Numbered from the stretch's first letter, positions 12,008-26,286 are shown. The stretch is DNA of 64,000 nt from Epiperipatus broadwayi (GCA_028023455.1 JAQFVV010012423.1:4251769-4315768); one strand, 5' to 3'. A program made the numbers and translations. Notes: a model not told the origin generated them from the sequence alone.

Positions 12008-12597
12008 TGGAAATCATTTATTTTTTCAATGCATGTGTTCATGTGTATCAGTTATATATAATGGAGTGAATGACTAAATAGAGTTTGAAAGTCTGGGTTC
12101 AAATACCCTCTAATTACATAAAATAGTATAAAATACTTGTCTTTAAATATTAAAAATTCATTTTGTATTCTGCCCACTCCTCTTCTATGTATTTAAATGA
12201 GCTTATGGTCAGACATGAGGGGGTCACAATAATTTACCCTCATCATGGCTATGACAACAAAATTGGCAAATAAGACTTTGAATTTACCATCATCAGATTT
12301 TCAGTGATATGGGTCACTAAAGAGTAGATGAGTGGAAAAAATTGAAGTTTGTCCATTGAAGTCTGAAGAATTCCTATCTTAATGTGGAGTGAGCATTTTA
12401 TATATATATATGTGTGTGTGGAAGATAATGATCCAGACCAACTGATGAGTGCAGGTTCAGTGTGAATTATATAAAGTGTTGATCTTTTATCTTTTCACAT
12501 ATATGCAGTCATGTGTATTAGTTGTATAGGATGGAGTGGATGACTAAATGAGCTTGAAAGTCTGGGTTCAAATCCCTCTATTTATATAAAGCTTAAA

Positions 12598-12598
<1 letters not shown>

Positions 12599-12652
<54 letters not shown>

Positions 12653-12669
12653 ATATATATATATATATA
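12599..12669. repeat. (TA)n-T14-(AT)n tract between repeat units
   Basis: An alternating TA run, a T homopolymer of about 14 bases and a second AT run lie at the junction between units 3 and 4. A (TA)n run also follows the equivalent end of the unit at 49600. Confidence 0.93.
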
Positions 12670-12900
12670 TTACAAATTCCACCTGTATTCTGTCCATTCA
12701 TCTTAAGATCCTACATATGTGGGAGCAGAATGACTTATGGTCAAGATGAATATGATTACAATATTGGCTAGTAAGGGCTTTGAAATTGTTTTCATCAGAT
12801 TTTCAATGATATGTAATGCTGAAGAGTTAGAGAATGGACAGAATTGAAGCCTGTCTTTTGAAGTTTTATAGATTTGCTGTCTTAATGTGGACTGGACACT

Positions 12901-13029
<129 letters not shown>

Positions 13030-13144
13030 TAATCCCAGTGCATAACACTATACTGAAATAATATATTTTATATATTAGTTCACAGAGGGCAGTACTGGAT
13101 TTCTTAACTATGTGGTGTGATTTAATGCTTAATATGTGTATATA

Positions 13145-13145
13145 C

Positions 13146-13183
<38 letters not shown>
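13145..13183. repeat. (AT)n(GT)n microsatellite
   Basis: A short AT run is followed by about 22 bp of GT alternation and then the conserved agaagatgataatccag of repeat unit 4. It is a second microsatellite in the same unit, separated from (GA)n by about 115 bp of other sequence. Confidence 0.9.
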
Positions 13184-13362
13184 AGAAGATGATAATCCAG
13201 ACCAACTATTGCATGCTGGTTCAGCACAAAATATATATATGGCAAATCATTTATTTTTTTCGCATATATGTGGACATGTGTATCGAGTGTATAAGTTGGA
13301 CTGGATGACTAAATGGAGCTTTAAATGCAGGGTTCAAATCTTATTAAAATACATATATATAT

Positions 13363-16300
13363 TAAACACACACATTTTATTATACAAGTTTACATTTTTT
13401 TCATTTCAAATGGTGCTATGATAATACAAACTGGCCTTGTAAAAGATTAATAAAGATTACATTTTAAATGTACAAACATCTTGTAATATAAGTGATATTA
13501 TATCTTGTTCCATTCAAGTTTGTATCTAAATAAATAAACTTAGTGATATTTTTATGCCTGAAAAATAGATAAGATTTTTTTCTTAGATAATAGACTAAAG
13601 CCAATTCAGCTAGCTACTCAGTATGGTTAGGAAACAACAATTTGGTCAAACTTCAGTTAGTGAATCTTAAGTTATGATTTTTTAAAGCATTATTTTAGTG
13701 AAATAATTTTTTGTATAAACCCTACATTATAAATTAGTTGTTTTTAATATAGGAAAGAAAATTATTTATAAGGTTAGTGAAACACATTTGACATCGGTAT
13801 ATCTTCTAAGAATATGATCCCATCCTTTACTAGTGACAAAGGGTCATGTTATATTACAGCCATATTTTTTTTGTTTTGTTGTCAGGACAATAATCCTCAA
13901 TTGATTTTTATGACATTAATTCTAGTTATGCTTACATTTTTTCATCACATTAACGTTTTGGTAAACTAGAACATTCAATCTTTTTAGTTTATATATTACT
14001 ATCAAATATTTTTAAAAGTTAAATCAATAATATATTATAATATGAATTAATGACATATATTTATAAAAAATAAAAAAAATCTTTTACAGAGTTTTGAAGT
14101 ATAATGTGTAAAAACATTTTATTCCTATTACAATAAAAAAAAACTCATTGTTCAATGCCTTAATATCAAAAAATAGTTTTATGGATATTCAGAAATGTCT
14201 TATTCTTTTATAAATTTTTTATCACATCTTTAAATGTACTAACAAAAGATTAATACATGCCTATAAGCTTAATTAATTTTTCTTCTAAAGTAATAAAATA
14301 TTTTATAAAGATAAACGTTAATTAAGTGAACTTTCTTTTTCTATCTTGAATTTTTTAGCAAATTATTTGATGATAAAATATTTTTAAAATTTTATTAATA
14401 ACATAAATATCAAATATTTTAATGGGCATTCTTTAATAAAATATTAATCATAGTTCATATGTAGATAAAAATTTCAAAATCAATATATATATAAATATAT
14501 AAAAAAATCTCTAACCATTAATTATTTAAGTTGTATTATTTCCTAGTAATAAGTCGATTTTGTGTACACATGATTTTTTTTACCAATCCAAATATGCTTA
14601 AATATCTAAAAAAGATATATTTTATGTTTTATTTTAGTATTGTTAAATTCTTTCAATGCCTTTAGAATAGTATTTGATATAAGGTGGTTGTTATTTTATC
14701 AGAATTAATTGATGGATTACCTCCAAAATAAATACATTTTTTAAGAAATAGGTTAGAAGCAATAAACACAGAGCTCTGTTATAAATGTTCTCTGACTGCA
14801 ATAATAGTGTAAACATTGTAAAAATAGTTTTAAAAATTTAATTTTAAAACAGCAATAGTAAAATTACTAATCTTCATGATTAATTTTTTTTAAAATTAAA
14901 AAGCCATTTCAATTTACTATATTTTGAAATAAATGCAACAATTCAGGCTTATAAAATTGTACAGTTCTGTATATTAGCAGCTTGATATATTTATTTAATA
15001 TAGTTTAACTTCTTTGTGTACATGTATTCTATAATGATGTTATGATTTTAAAATTTGTTAATATTAGTAGTCAATTAAATTATTATTTAGCTAGATGCAC
15101 CAATTGCAGTAACTTGGTTTTGTGAAACAACCATAGATGAAATGAAAAAAGGTATTACATCTGCATTTACTCAAGTATATAAATAGATTGCTTGATTATA
15201 ATTCTAAAAAATTGGATTTTTTAAAAAATCCAACTCAATTAATAGATTCAGAAATTCATATATTCAGAATATTCACAAATTAAAGTTTTTCTTTTAAGCA
15301 GACTAAAAGCAAAAATCTGCATATTTCTATAGGATGCAGTAAAAATATTTTCACTATATGCTTATAATTTGGGTCTGAATATAGATTAAGTAAACTCATA
15401 ATCAACTCAGCTGTCCAATATATATCTAGATATTTTTATTCATAGTGTAAAAAAAGGATGGAAAATTGTCCAAATCCTAATCTCCTAAAATTTGATAAGC
15501 TTTATAAAATGTTTTCTTATTCACTATTTTTCTATGGAAGATTTTCAAGAAAAACTTTACCCTATAGTGGAGTATTCAAGGTTTGTTACCTCTTTTTTTT
15601 GTTTTGGCAATGTTATTCAATTATTTATATTTATTCTGGAAATTTTTTGCTACAATAAACTTTTTTGTTACAATATTGTATAGAAAAAATATAAAGCTGT
15701 GTGCAATGATTTAGATTTATTAATATTTAATGAAAAAACTAACAAAAAAGTTTTTGACAGATTGATTTTGATATTTTCAGAAATAATCAAAAAACATCAC
15801 TTTATAAAATATATCACTTATTTCACTAAAATTAGATTCATACTACTCATGTGTACTGAGCTAAATGTCTCAAAACACATTTAAAAACAATCCTATGGTT
15901 ATCATTGAATTTAAAAAATAATATTCATCCAAAGAGATTATGTTATTAAAAGTGGCTCTAATAAACTCAGTTTATTAGAAAATAGTTTTAAATTGTAATT
16001 ATATATTGGATTATTTACATCATCTAAAATTAATGGTTGTGTTTATAGAGAAATTCAAATTTTATTTAAACTACTCAAATGCATTCAATTGTTAATAATA
16101 ACAAACAGGTTAGTATATATGCAATATTTTGAATGCTAATATTCTCCTCACTCTATCAAGTGTTGCTGCCCTGACCAGTAACAATACTAGCATGGAAATC
16201 AAAACAGGGATCTTGAGATTTATGAGTATTGAATTTAAAATAATACTCTAACCAAAATACCCTTAGCACATCACCTTAAATTCAATATTTATAAAGCAGA

Positions 16301-17699
16301 TCTCTGAATCAAACATCATCCTATTACTTTCATGATTATCCAGCAATATTTGAAGAAAATAAAATAACAATATTTCAAACACTGTGTTATATGCTAACCC
16401 ATGAGCTAATACTAAGTTGACTGTGTTTAAAATTTTAAATAAAACTTGAATATTTTTCAAGTATTTAATGTTTAATATTAATTGATAAAAAATCCAATAG
16501 ATAATTATAATTAAAATACAATCATCACAAACTTTCACAAACAATAGCTTAAACATTTGTGAGGAATTATGCCCTTAATAGTATGACAAAATTCAAGTTT
16601 CCATGTGCCTAGAACTTTATTAATTAGTGTTTCTGAAACTTTTTATACTATTGTAAACGCATCAATTTCTTTTCACCTTTTATCTATTTTTTCAAGCTAT
16701 TTCTAGCTAAAAAAAACAATGTTGTTATTACATCTTGATTTTTGAGTATATAACATTTCTACTGTACTAAAAAATATTATTTTTAATAAATCAATATAAA
16801 ACGTAAGTTTTTAATAGCTGTATTTCTTTAATATTCCCTCCGTTTTTATTTTAGGTTTAACTTAAGTTTTATTTAAAATGCAGAATTAAAATTTAATCTG
16901 TTATTAAATGTACTTCCTACGAATATTCCATTATAAACACAATAATTTTAAAATTATTCCATTATAAAAACAGGTTTAAAATATTTCAAAGCAAGCAAGA
17001 AAATCAAAAAATAATAATTCTAGTATTCTATTTTTAAAAGTTTTTAATCATTATAAAATTTTAAATTATAAAATAAAAAATGAGAAGATGTAATAAAGTT
17101 TTATAAACAAAAGATAGGCTCTTTTCTATAATATTGTTGATATTGTTTTTACTTTTAAAAATCCAAATTTATTAATATATATAATTAAAAATATATTTAT
17201 GATAACTATTTCCAAAAAATATATAAGACATATATTACCATAAAGTTATAATAAATTTTATCTGCAAAGATGAACATTAATTTATATAGTAGATACTACA
17301 TTTATTTTGTCATTATTTTATCTTCAAGTTCTATGAACAGATAGTTTAAACTAAAGTTTATAATTTTATATCTGTATATCTATCTATCTACTATCTATCT
17401 ATCTAATTATATATTTGCAGGGATGGCTGTTGATTACTTAAATAATATTTTGTTGATTTATTTATATGTTTTATATTAATTAAGATCATAATAGAATGTT
17501 GATTGACTATAGATCCAAAGCCAACAAGCCAAATCTCATATCTATGGGTGGTCTTAACTTTATTTTATATTTTGTAAGAGAGCTAGTAAATAGTTACTAA
17601 TACATTTCATTCACATATTATTATAATAATTCCATAAAATGGAAAGCTCAATTACTTTAGTGGAATCATAAAGTTTATATGCTGAATTGATGACTACAT
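13363..17699. other. AT-rich spacer, no gene supported
   Basis: This is long low-complexity AT-rich DNA. Short open stretches at 15458-15884 (plus, three partly overlapping frames of 61-66 residues) and 16263-16556 (minus, 97 residues) are rich in Phe, Ile, Lys and Tyr, as expected of random AT-rich frames, and show no domain. A short (TATC)n run lies near 17375-17404. No RNA gene or element boundary is visible. Confidence 0.5.
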
Positions 17700-19010
17700 G
17701 TGACCATGATAAGATTATCCTGCATTGTTAGTGCAGTAGTAGGGTAATCATCTTTTGAATTTCAAAGTCAATGAAGAGATTTGGGTTCCAGCACTTCAGG
17801 AACTCAAAAATTTTATGAACTATCTAGCAATAAAGTAATTCAATTATTGACAGTGTAGTCCATAGCTGGAGCTATCACTGAAAAATCATCCTCCTCACAG
17901 CTTGCACAGAATGTCTCTGAAATGTTGGTTTTGCAGCAGTGAAAGATACCTTTTATATTTATTTGGCCCTTTAAAGGCCTTATTTTGCTACTAATGTACT
18001 CTTTCATTCACTAAATCTCAATTTTAGTGCATTTTAACATAATGTCCCTATGTCTACCTTGTGCTTATCAGCATTTAACTACCTCAGTTCGCCCACCTGT
18101 TTGGTGGGTGGTTCAACTGTTTCATGGATCAAAAAGCGTTTATTTCTCTCTTAGACTCCTAAATATTTATCCTCCAATTTCCCTATCACTCAGAACTTGT
18201 TTTTAAAGTTTTTTGTGTGTTGTTCCAATTATTTAGGCATCTTTAACAATCTTTTTTTTTCAGACTCCCCCTCCTCTGGGGAAACTAATCACCTAAAATT
18301 TCACTCAATTTTCTTATTACTCAACTAAAATTATCAATAACAAGCTTTCCAGTGTTTTTTTTTTTGCTATTTCAAAATTGTTTTCTTCATATTACTTTCA
18401 TTCTTTCAAACAATTTAAAAATGGCCACTGCCTCTAATGAAAAAATGTGCAGAAACCTAAACTACATGAACTGAAACCTCCAAAACTACCCAAATTTTAC
18501 CCAAATTGAATTTCAAACAAAACTTAACTTAAAGCATCATCACCAAAGAACTTACTTCAATGATTCCATCTCCTTGCCCTCTGAATTTTCCTTCCTATCA
18601 GGCTATGGTTTTCTTTATCAAAGGTAAAAAGCAAGCCAAAAAGAACAACATAACCAATCATAATGTCACTTCAAGTACAATGGGGAAAATTAAAAATTAC
18701 TCATCTACAAAAGACAAAAATCAACATGTTGCATCTAGGCATTACTCAGAAATCTCCAAAGTTAATGTCACATATGGATCCACCAGGGCAACCAAGCCTA
18801 TCAACATTGCTCCTTACCAAAGACTCTTCTTTGCCTGGACTACACACCCTTTCCATACCTCTTCCTGTTTCATATGTATTCCCTCCCACTTTACCATTTT
18901 GTACTTGAATTTCATTTTGCCATGTAATCATCTCTTTGTAAACCTTTTTTAACTATTGTGTATTTTGTCTTTTTGATGAATAAAAGCTTTCATCTCTGAG
19001 AAAAAAAGAT
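17700..19010 (+). other. Higher-complexity block with retroposed-looking 3' end
   Basis: Base composition shifts here to more C and G than the flanks. The block ends with an AATAAA signal (gatgaataaaagctttcat, about 18976) followed some 16 bases later by a run of A (about 19002-19008), as in a retroposed transcript or LINE 3' end. Overlapping short plus-strand frames (18560-18952, 130 residues; 18663-18908, 81 residues) contain basic and Pro/Ser-rich segments, but I recognise no domain. The left boundary is uncertain. It is most likely a fragment of an unidentified retroelement or processed transcript. Confidence 0.4.
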
Positions 19011-19544
19011 TATTGTAGATGCCCCATAACAGAATTTAATTTTTGTAGTTATCAGGCCACACACATAATAGTAATTAATTTATAAATGCAATGCAAATAT
19101 ATCTTATATCTGCTGTGTTATATTTTTCTCAGACTTAGCAACTAATACTGGCATCCTGACATATTATAAAAAATGTTGCTTGCATGAAAAAGACTTTAAA
19201 TCCACTTTCTTTAATCTTTTACATTTTAACAATAAAAAAAATTTAAATGCAGGTAAGCATTTATGCAAATACTAATTTTCACTGTGACCATTGATTATAT
19301 TAAAAAAAGTATATTGTAATATATATAATCTCCATAGCAAGTCAATTTATAATTCCAAATTTTGTTCTTAAGTTAGACTAGATAAGATTAAATTTTAATA
19401 CGGTGGATTATCATCTTTTTTATTATTTTATCAATTTAATTTCTTCAACTTTTGTAATAGATATGCATAATGGAATGCCAGAACAACTGACAGAAGCTCT
19501 TATAAATAGAAAGAGGAAATATACTTGGTTAAAATATGCCAAAC
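19011..19544. other. AT-rich spacer, no gene seen
   Basis: This is unstructured AT-rich sequence between the preceding block and the next hairpin element. I find no coding or repeat signal. Confidence 0.5.
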
Positions 19545-19789
19545 TAAATATTGATGTAAAATAATACTCATACAGAATTTAAATATAAAATTTTAACAAT
19601 ATTTATTGCACCAAGTACACTTTTGACATTTTCATGTCATATTCGTGGCCAATCTTTTTACTGATTAATGTTTTCAACAGACTGACCATGAATATAGTGT
19701 GAAAGTGTTGAAAATATACTTGGCAAAATAAATATCATTAAAATTTTATATTTAAACTATGTACGAGTGTTATTTTGCATTAATATTTA
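19545..19789. repeat. Foldback element with ~110 bp diverged arms
   Basis: The left arm (19545-19656) and right arm (19680-19789) are reverse complements with scattered substitutions. Shared blocks are tttaaatataaaattttaa, aatatttatt and ccaagta. The loop is about 23 bases. It is non-coding and of MITE or foldback type. The mismatches suggest it is older than the hairpin at 10837. Confidence 0.8.
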
Positions 19790-20414
19790 GAACAACAAGC
19801 AGAGTTATGGAAGTATTATTAGAAACTAAATATATATTTAAAGAAAAATAAAATGAATAATTATTTATTTTGCTGTAATTAGAACATTGTCGGTAGAAGC
19901 TAATTCTGATAATCCTACCAAGGAATAGTATTAATACACTAATCCATAGGTCACATTATTTTGGTATAATGGGTTAATGTATACTGCAAGAAAGGCTGGT
20001 GGAAGTAAAAAAAAAGATATTTTTATTTTTTTGTAAGAGTAGTTGAATGATTTAATTTTCAAAGATTTTGTGATTTACAAATCAAATATTATTTAAATAT
20101 TCACTTCCATGAAATCACTAAATCATTTTACATAATTGTTCTTAACATAACAAAGCTAGCATAATTCATGTGCATTTTTCACATGGCAAAATATATGAGG
20201 AATAGATATGGTTTTTTGAATGAGAATGGAACTTAAGCAGGAAAAAAAAATGCATATATTTTGATTTGTATGTACTTTGTGGATATTGGATGAAGATTAT
20301 GTATTTTAGGATACATTTCATCTTTGATTTTGTAATATGATATTTGTTAAAATGTGTCTTATTAAAATATTGTTTATATATATTATTATTACATTGTAGA
20401 GATGTCTGCCGATC

Positions 20415-20835
20415 CTTGCATATGTATTTAATGGATTATATTCTGTACATGTGGGGTTCAGATTGACCTTAGGTCAACATGGGTGTGACAAGAATCTCGG
20501 ACTCAGGGTGGCCTTTGAGCATTCCATCATCAGATTTTCAATTGGATGGATGGTTGAAGAGTTGGAGTGTGGAATAGATTGAAGCCTGTCCATTAAAGTA
20601 TGAGGATTGTCTATCTTAATATATATATATATATATATATATGAGCACTTATAGTATATATGTGTAGAGATGATAATCTGGACCAACTGATGATTGCTGG
20701 TTTAGCATGAAATACGTATATTGGTGATTATTTATCTTTTCAACATATATGTGTTGAGGTGAATCAGTGTTATTAGATAGAGTGGAGAGTAGTGGATCAT
20801 GTGAAAGTCTGTGCTCATATACCCTATATTACAAT
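20415..20835 (+). repeat. Solo copy of the array repeat
   Basis: The same landmarks appear in the same order as in the array at 11190-13362: a start near gtatttaatggattat, then ccatcatcagattttcaat, gaagcctgtccatt, an internal (TA)n at about 20619-20641, gataatctggaccaactgatg, and an end near gtctgtgctcatatacc. The final segment has lost the ggttcaaatcc form seen in other copies. The minus-strand frame 20474-20686 lies inside it and is not a gene. Confidence 0.8.
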
Positions 20836-23061
20836 TTAATTAAGGTGATCAAGTAGAATGTATTTTAAATATTTGTTAGATCAAAAGACACAGTTTTAAA
20901 AAAAAATTTAGTGAATGATTTTAATCAAATTGGACACTTACATAATTCATTAATTATATTATTTTCAGTAGACAGAAAGTTAGGCCATCTTGAAAAAGTA
21001 ATTATAGTGATCATGGTGAAGACCTAAATATTGTAAATTGTATGTTTTAGTTAGTTACCAACAAGGATCTGACTCTGTTTGCAAAACATATAGTCCATAA
21101 CAATAAGAAAATTTTACTTTTGCTTGTTAAGTAGATCTCCTACTTCCATTTTGTATAAGATTGTGCAATGAAATCTTCTTGTGCAATGTTTCAACATGAA
21201 TCATATTGTTTTCTGAACATATTATATTTTATAATTAGGGATAGATAATGAAGTATTAAATTTTTTTTTCACTGTACTGTTTGTTGACTTAGTGGAATAC
21301 ATTGAGGTAATCATTTCTGAACACAATGTGGTTAATATCAGGAAATAATAAAATCCCAGTTTGAATAGGATAAAGGTTCAACTCAGATTTAAAATAAAAA
21401 TTAATAATGAATATCTTCACTGATCATTGTATGAAATATAAAGATCATAATTTTTCCTTTACACTAGTGATGAGTTTTCAAGTAGTAATAATCAGCATGA
21501 AACTCCTATTATAATTATGTCATATATGAAAAAACAAGTATAGATATTGCTTGAAAAGGTGTCCATTAGTGTTAAAAAAATAATATAAAATGTACAAAAG
21601 AATTCAAAACAGGTTGATTATAATAATAAGTTAAAAGATAAATACTAAATGATTAGTTGTAATTTATATGTTAGTTTATTCATGGAACAAAGAAGTCTGA
21701 ATAAAAGTTGACTACCAAAAATTCATTTAAAAGAACCTGTAATAGCATTTACTGTTTGTTATATCAATGGCAATTTGTATTACCATTGATATTACAAAAG
21801 GTGGATATTATTTACAAGTTCTTTTAAATGATTCTTGAGGATCTAACTTGTGAATTATCTTTAGTAACATATTCAAACTTTTTTGTTTTATAGCTTTACA
21901 TTGTCAGCATTATATATTTGATAAGCCATAAAGTTATTATGTGCTCTTTAAAAATCATTAAAATTTCAAGCATTTTAACATATATTCTTTAAAGTCATTT
22001 TGGAATAATTCCAACTGATAGATAAAATGACCCAAACTAATGCAATCTGAAATATCAACAGATTGTTGTATTTATATGGTTTTAATATTAATCTATCTTT
22101 GTGATGAGTATGTGAAGCATTCAATTTTTTTTCATTCAAAATAGAACATGATATAAGAATGGATATCTCAAATAAATGCTCTTTTATTTAGATAAGATGT
22201 AATATTTCAGAAAAGTACTAAAATAGTTTCAAGATGCTTAGATGATAAATTCTTGTAAAAAACTCTATTTTTTTTTTTTTAACTTGGATAAAGAATTTAA
22301 TCTCAAAGCATTAACTAATAGCACAAGTAAATTTTATTTTTAACAAAGTTTATTTTTTCCATAAGCTATGTTTTCTCTTTTATCAGCTTCAGTAATATTT
22401 ATCACTTGTTAAATTTATTCATATAACTATTTAAGATTTTGATTTCTTTATATTTTCAGTCTTGAACTATGAAGAGCAAATAGGACTTTGTTTCTCAAAA
22501 TTTTTTAACAATAATGGATCAATATTCTGAACAGTGAATAAAATCATTGTTTACTAATGTTTAAAAAAATATTAATATTTATTCAAAAAAATCTCTGATT
22601 ATCATAATAAAATTTTCATTTAGTTTTCTTATGTCACATTGGGTATATTTTTAATGTTTTTATTAATACATTAAATTTTTTGATTTGCTCTAAAACTATA
22701 TTTATGGTTTAACTATGCAAATTTATAATTTAGCTTTTTTGTCTTACAAGCACATAAAATAAATTGATTTTTTTATGAATCAGGCAAAAATTGTATCAAA
22801 CGGAACCATATTAAATTTTTATCAAAAGGCAATTCAAAGTCATGTGACTAGCCAGGTTGCTTAAGTGTGATGAACATGGGAATCAAACAAGTATTATGTG
22901 ACTATTTCAGATAAAGTAAAATAATTTGTAATGATAATTCTTTTTACACTTGATCATGAGATGATTTGGTTCTAACATTATTCGAATGTCTTCATGGACA
23001 GTTCAAAACTTTGAGCATATTAAATTTTATGAATATGTGTATGAATCTCCAAGTTAATTAA
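20836..23061. other. AT-rich spacer, weak hairpin only
   Basis: No gene is visible. A weak inverted repeat lies at about 21719-21835, where attcatttaaaagaacctgt pairs with acaagttcttttaaatgatt and a smaller inner stem uses atatcaatgg and ccattgatat. Otherwise the region is AT-rich with homopolymer runs. Confidence 0.5.
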
Positions 23062-23359
23062 AATCATTTTTAAAACAGGCAAAACTCTCCATACAGTAGG
23101 GCCACTCAGGGAAATCCAGAGTAATCAATGGATGCCAGAAGCCTTGGGCATAAAATCCCTATCTAGTGCCTTGCCTTGTTTGTGGTTTTCATCAGTAAGG
23201 AGCCTTGGATCTGAGAGCACAATTCTTCTGGTATCCATTTATTACTCTGGTTTTCACTGAGTACCACTACTGTATGGAGAGTTTTGTCTGTTTTAATAAC
23301 AGTTATGAGCAAGCATAAGAAATGGTGATCATGTGATGTTTAGTGGTAGAATCATTTTT
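23062..23359. mobile_element. Miniature foldback element with 10 bp flanking repeat
   Basis: The element is flanked by aatcattttt at 23062-23071 and 23350-23359. The left end (aaaacaggcaaaactctcca) is complementary to about 23265-23293 (tggagagttttgtctgtttt). Beyond that the right side extends to gatcatgtgatgttta. It is clearly related to the nested element at 4149-4896, sharing agagtaatcaatggatgcc and gccttggatctgagagcac. The left tip present in the other copy is absent here. It is non-coding. Confidence 0.72.
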
Positions 23360-26223
23360 CACAGTAAATTTTATTATCATTCAGAACATGAATCTTGCTT
23401 TGTTTTCAACTAGTCTTGTACTCTCATATATTTAACTAAAATTGTTCTTTGAATGACAATATGATATGAAATCAAAATTAATATTATGTATAATGAATAT
23501 ATAATCTACTGCATGTAAATAATCATTGTATGCTGGTATTGTAAACGTCATTTGTATAAATTATCAAAAAAATATAAATATTATAACATGAAAATATTAA
23601 ACATATTATACCAGTAATTATTTAATTTGTAAAATTGAATAATGAATTATTTAGGAAGAAGAATATTGTTTAATTGTTGTTTGGATTTCAGTTGGCTTTT
23701 CTTCCTTAATTTGGATAACTTACTTCAATCCAATCAGTTTTTTTTTATTATCTTACTTTACAATATTTGCGTTTGTATTGAACCCAGCTTCAATTATGTA
23801 GGAGAATAAAATTAAATATCTATGATTGAAGTGTCTCTATGAATTTTCTTGCAATTTACTTCAAATTCATTGTTACTAGCTAGAAGACTTATACTAACAT
23901 TGATAATGAAAGCCAGCATTTTATTGTAAACATTTTTATTGTTTAAAGATAATTTTGTAATTTAGCTGCCTTTTTCCCTTATAAAATTATAAATTTAGAG
24001 CTCTGTTAGAGGAATCCAATTTTTTTTAGAAATCTTAGATTTTTTGTGAATGGTTTTAAAATAGTTACCAGCATTTTAACAATGTTATTTTTTTACCGTT
24101 TTTTAAGTCGTTTTTTTTTTTTGTTTTGTTTTATTTGAAAAACTTTAAGTGTTGACTGTTTGATAAAAGACAAAATTAAGTAAATAAATAAAAATACTGA
24201 TATGGGAAAATGCTTCACAATCTTTAAAAATAGATTGGTAGTGATTATCACAGTCATTAACAGATATTATTAAATAAATATCATCATTCTAATTCCAGAA
24301 AAGAGTAAAACAATTAAAAATAAAAAGAATAAATTTTGTGAACAAATCATATATGAACTGCAAATATTTCAACTTGTATCACACAAGATATTTTTTTCTT
24401 TTATTTATTTGAAATCTTACTTTTTATAAACTTGAGAAAACTTTATTTATTTTTTAATAATCCACTATCTTTCTTCTCTCCATTATATTTTATTTTCAGC
24501 TAATATTTGCAATAATGGTATTTGATATTGAAACTTTTTCTATGTTTTGAGAGCGTATTATAAATGGAATATTCCCATCACATAAAAATCATGCTATTTT
24601 TTTAAAGAAAGATTTTTACAGTTCATTCATTTCACCTGTTCCATCTAGTAAAAAATAAGACTTCACAATGAATAGTTTATTTTATAATACTTTATCTAGG
24701 AAACAGAAGAACATATTAATTTGCCTTATACTTTTTCTATCATATAGTTCAAATCTTACAAAATATCCTTAAATATTTTTTTCTCTAATTCATTATATTA
24801 CAGCAATAAGGAATCAACATCTTGCATCTATAAAATAAATTTGGAAAAATAATAATCTCTATACACAAATAAATTGATTGCAGCATTAATATTGTCATAA
24901 TGATATTTTTAATTTAACAGAAAATTCCAAGTATCTTAACATCCAATTTACATTTTGTGTTTAAAAAATTACCAAAATTTACATTCTTAAATTGATAATC
25001 ATAGATTTAAATGTTGCTGATTTTTTTTGTTCATCACTTATTTTTGAGCATTAATTACTAAATTGAGATTTTATGAGTTGCATTTAAAATATTAAGAATT
25101 TTATTAACCTCATCTTTTGAATGGAAAAAATAAAATAATCATAATATTTTTTTCTACTTTGAATTTAAATTAAACATTCTGCCATTATTCTTATCATACC
25201 TTAATATGTTTTATGAAGCTGGTTAAAACTCTTTCTAAAATTATTAACATGAAAATAGAAAGGAATATTGGAACAAGTACACATTCGCAATTAACATTAG
25301 TTTTGATTTGAAATATTTCAATGTTTTACTAGCAATATTTATTTTTCCACTCATTCCATAGTGGCCAACCAACTGAATTAAAACATTGCACAAATCTGTT
25401 TGTTGCTTGAGTTAGATCTCTTAATATCTCTCTTGTATTTCTTTAGCCCAAGAATAATGTCTACAGTGCTTTATGATTCTCTGAAATCACATTATATTTC
25501 TGGTTATTATTTATCTATGAATAGAAAAAAAAAATAGTTAAAAAGTATTTTAAGGTAACTTCTACAGTGATAACAATAACATTCCACAGTAATTCATGAC
25601 TTTTTTCATCACTTAAATTTAAAACTATAATAGAAATATCTTATGATTGGATGGCCCAACTTCATAGCAATATATATTTTAACAATTCTAATGGCATAGA
25701 AGTTAAATAGTTTTTTCAATACCTTATCATGATTTACTGCAATTTTTTTTAATTTTTAATATTATAAAAAGTTGTTTTAATTTAATAAACTGAATACTTT
25801 TAACCAGGTTTAAATACATAAATAAGATAAATATTTAATTCAGCATCAGTATTCAAAATGTGATTTTTTTCCCACCAACTCTGTTAATCAAAATTTTCAC
25901 AAAGAATACAACTCTATATGAATATTGTTTTGAAGTTCATATAGTAATTTCAATACATCTAATTACTGTATATCCTCACAATTTTAATCCACCAATGTTT
26001 TGTTTTTTTTTCCTGTTACTTTTTGTACATCTACTTTTAATCTTCTAATCTGTACATGTAAATTAATTATTCCTCCAAACATCCAGTGGTGCATCTTTTT
26101 AATAAAATCATTAATAATATAATTGTTATTAGAAAATCAGTCAGAAATTATATTTTTAGTGAACATCCATGCCTCTGTTAAATGCCAATCTTAATAACAT
26201 AAAGTATTAATTTTAGTGTATAA

Positions 26224-26230
<7 letters not shown>
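23360..26230. other. AT-rich spacer, no gene seen
   Basis: This is AT-rich sequence with T and A homopolymers. The 62-residue frame at 25860-26048 is hydrophobic and has no recognisable feature. No repeats of note are visible. Confidence 0.5.
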
Positions 26231-26261
<31 letters not shown>

Positions 26262-26286
26262 CTATATATATATATATATATATATA
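26231..26286. repeat. (TA)n microsatellite with central break
   Basis: There are two alternating TA runs of about 30 and 23 bp separated by one ac interruption, which makes the tract nearly self-complementary. Confidence 0.9.

Noticed and set aside
12540-12580. tRNA gene (gggttcaaatcc resembles a T-arm)
   Set aside because: No acceptor-stem pairing or anticodon arm can be drawn around it, and the motif is repeated in every unit of the array. It is at most a tRNA-derived repeat.
15458-15884. Run of adjacent plus-strand frames as a possible host exon or gene
   Set aside because: Amino-acid content is what AT-rich random DNA gives. There are no splice-site or domain signals, and the frames are separated by stops.
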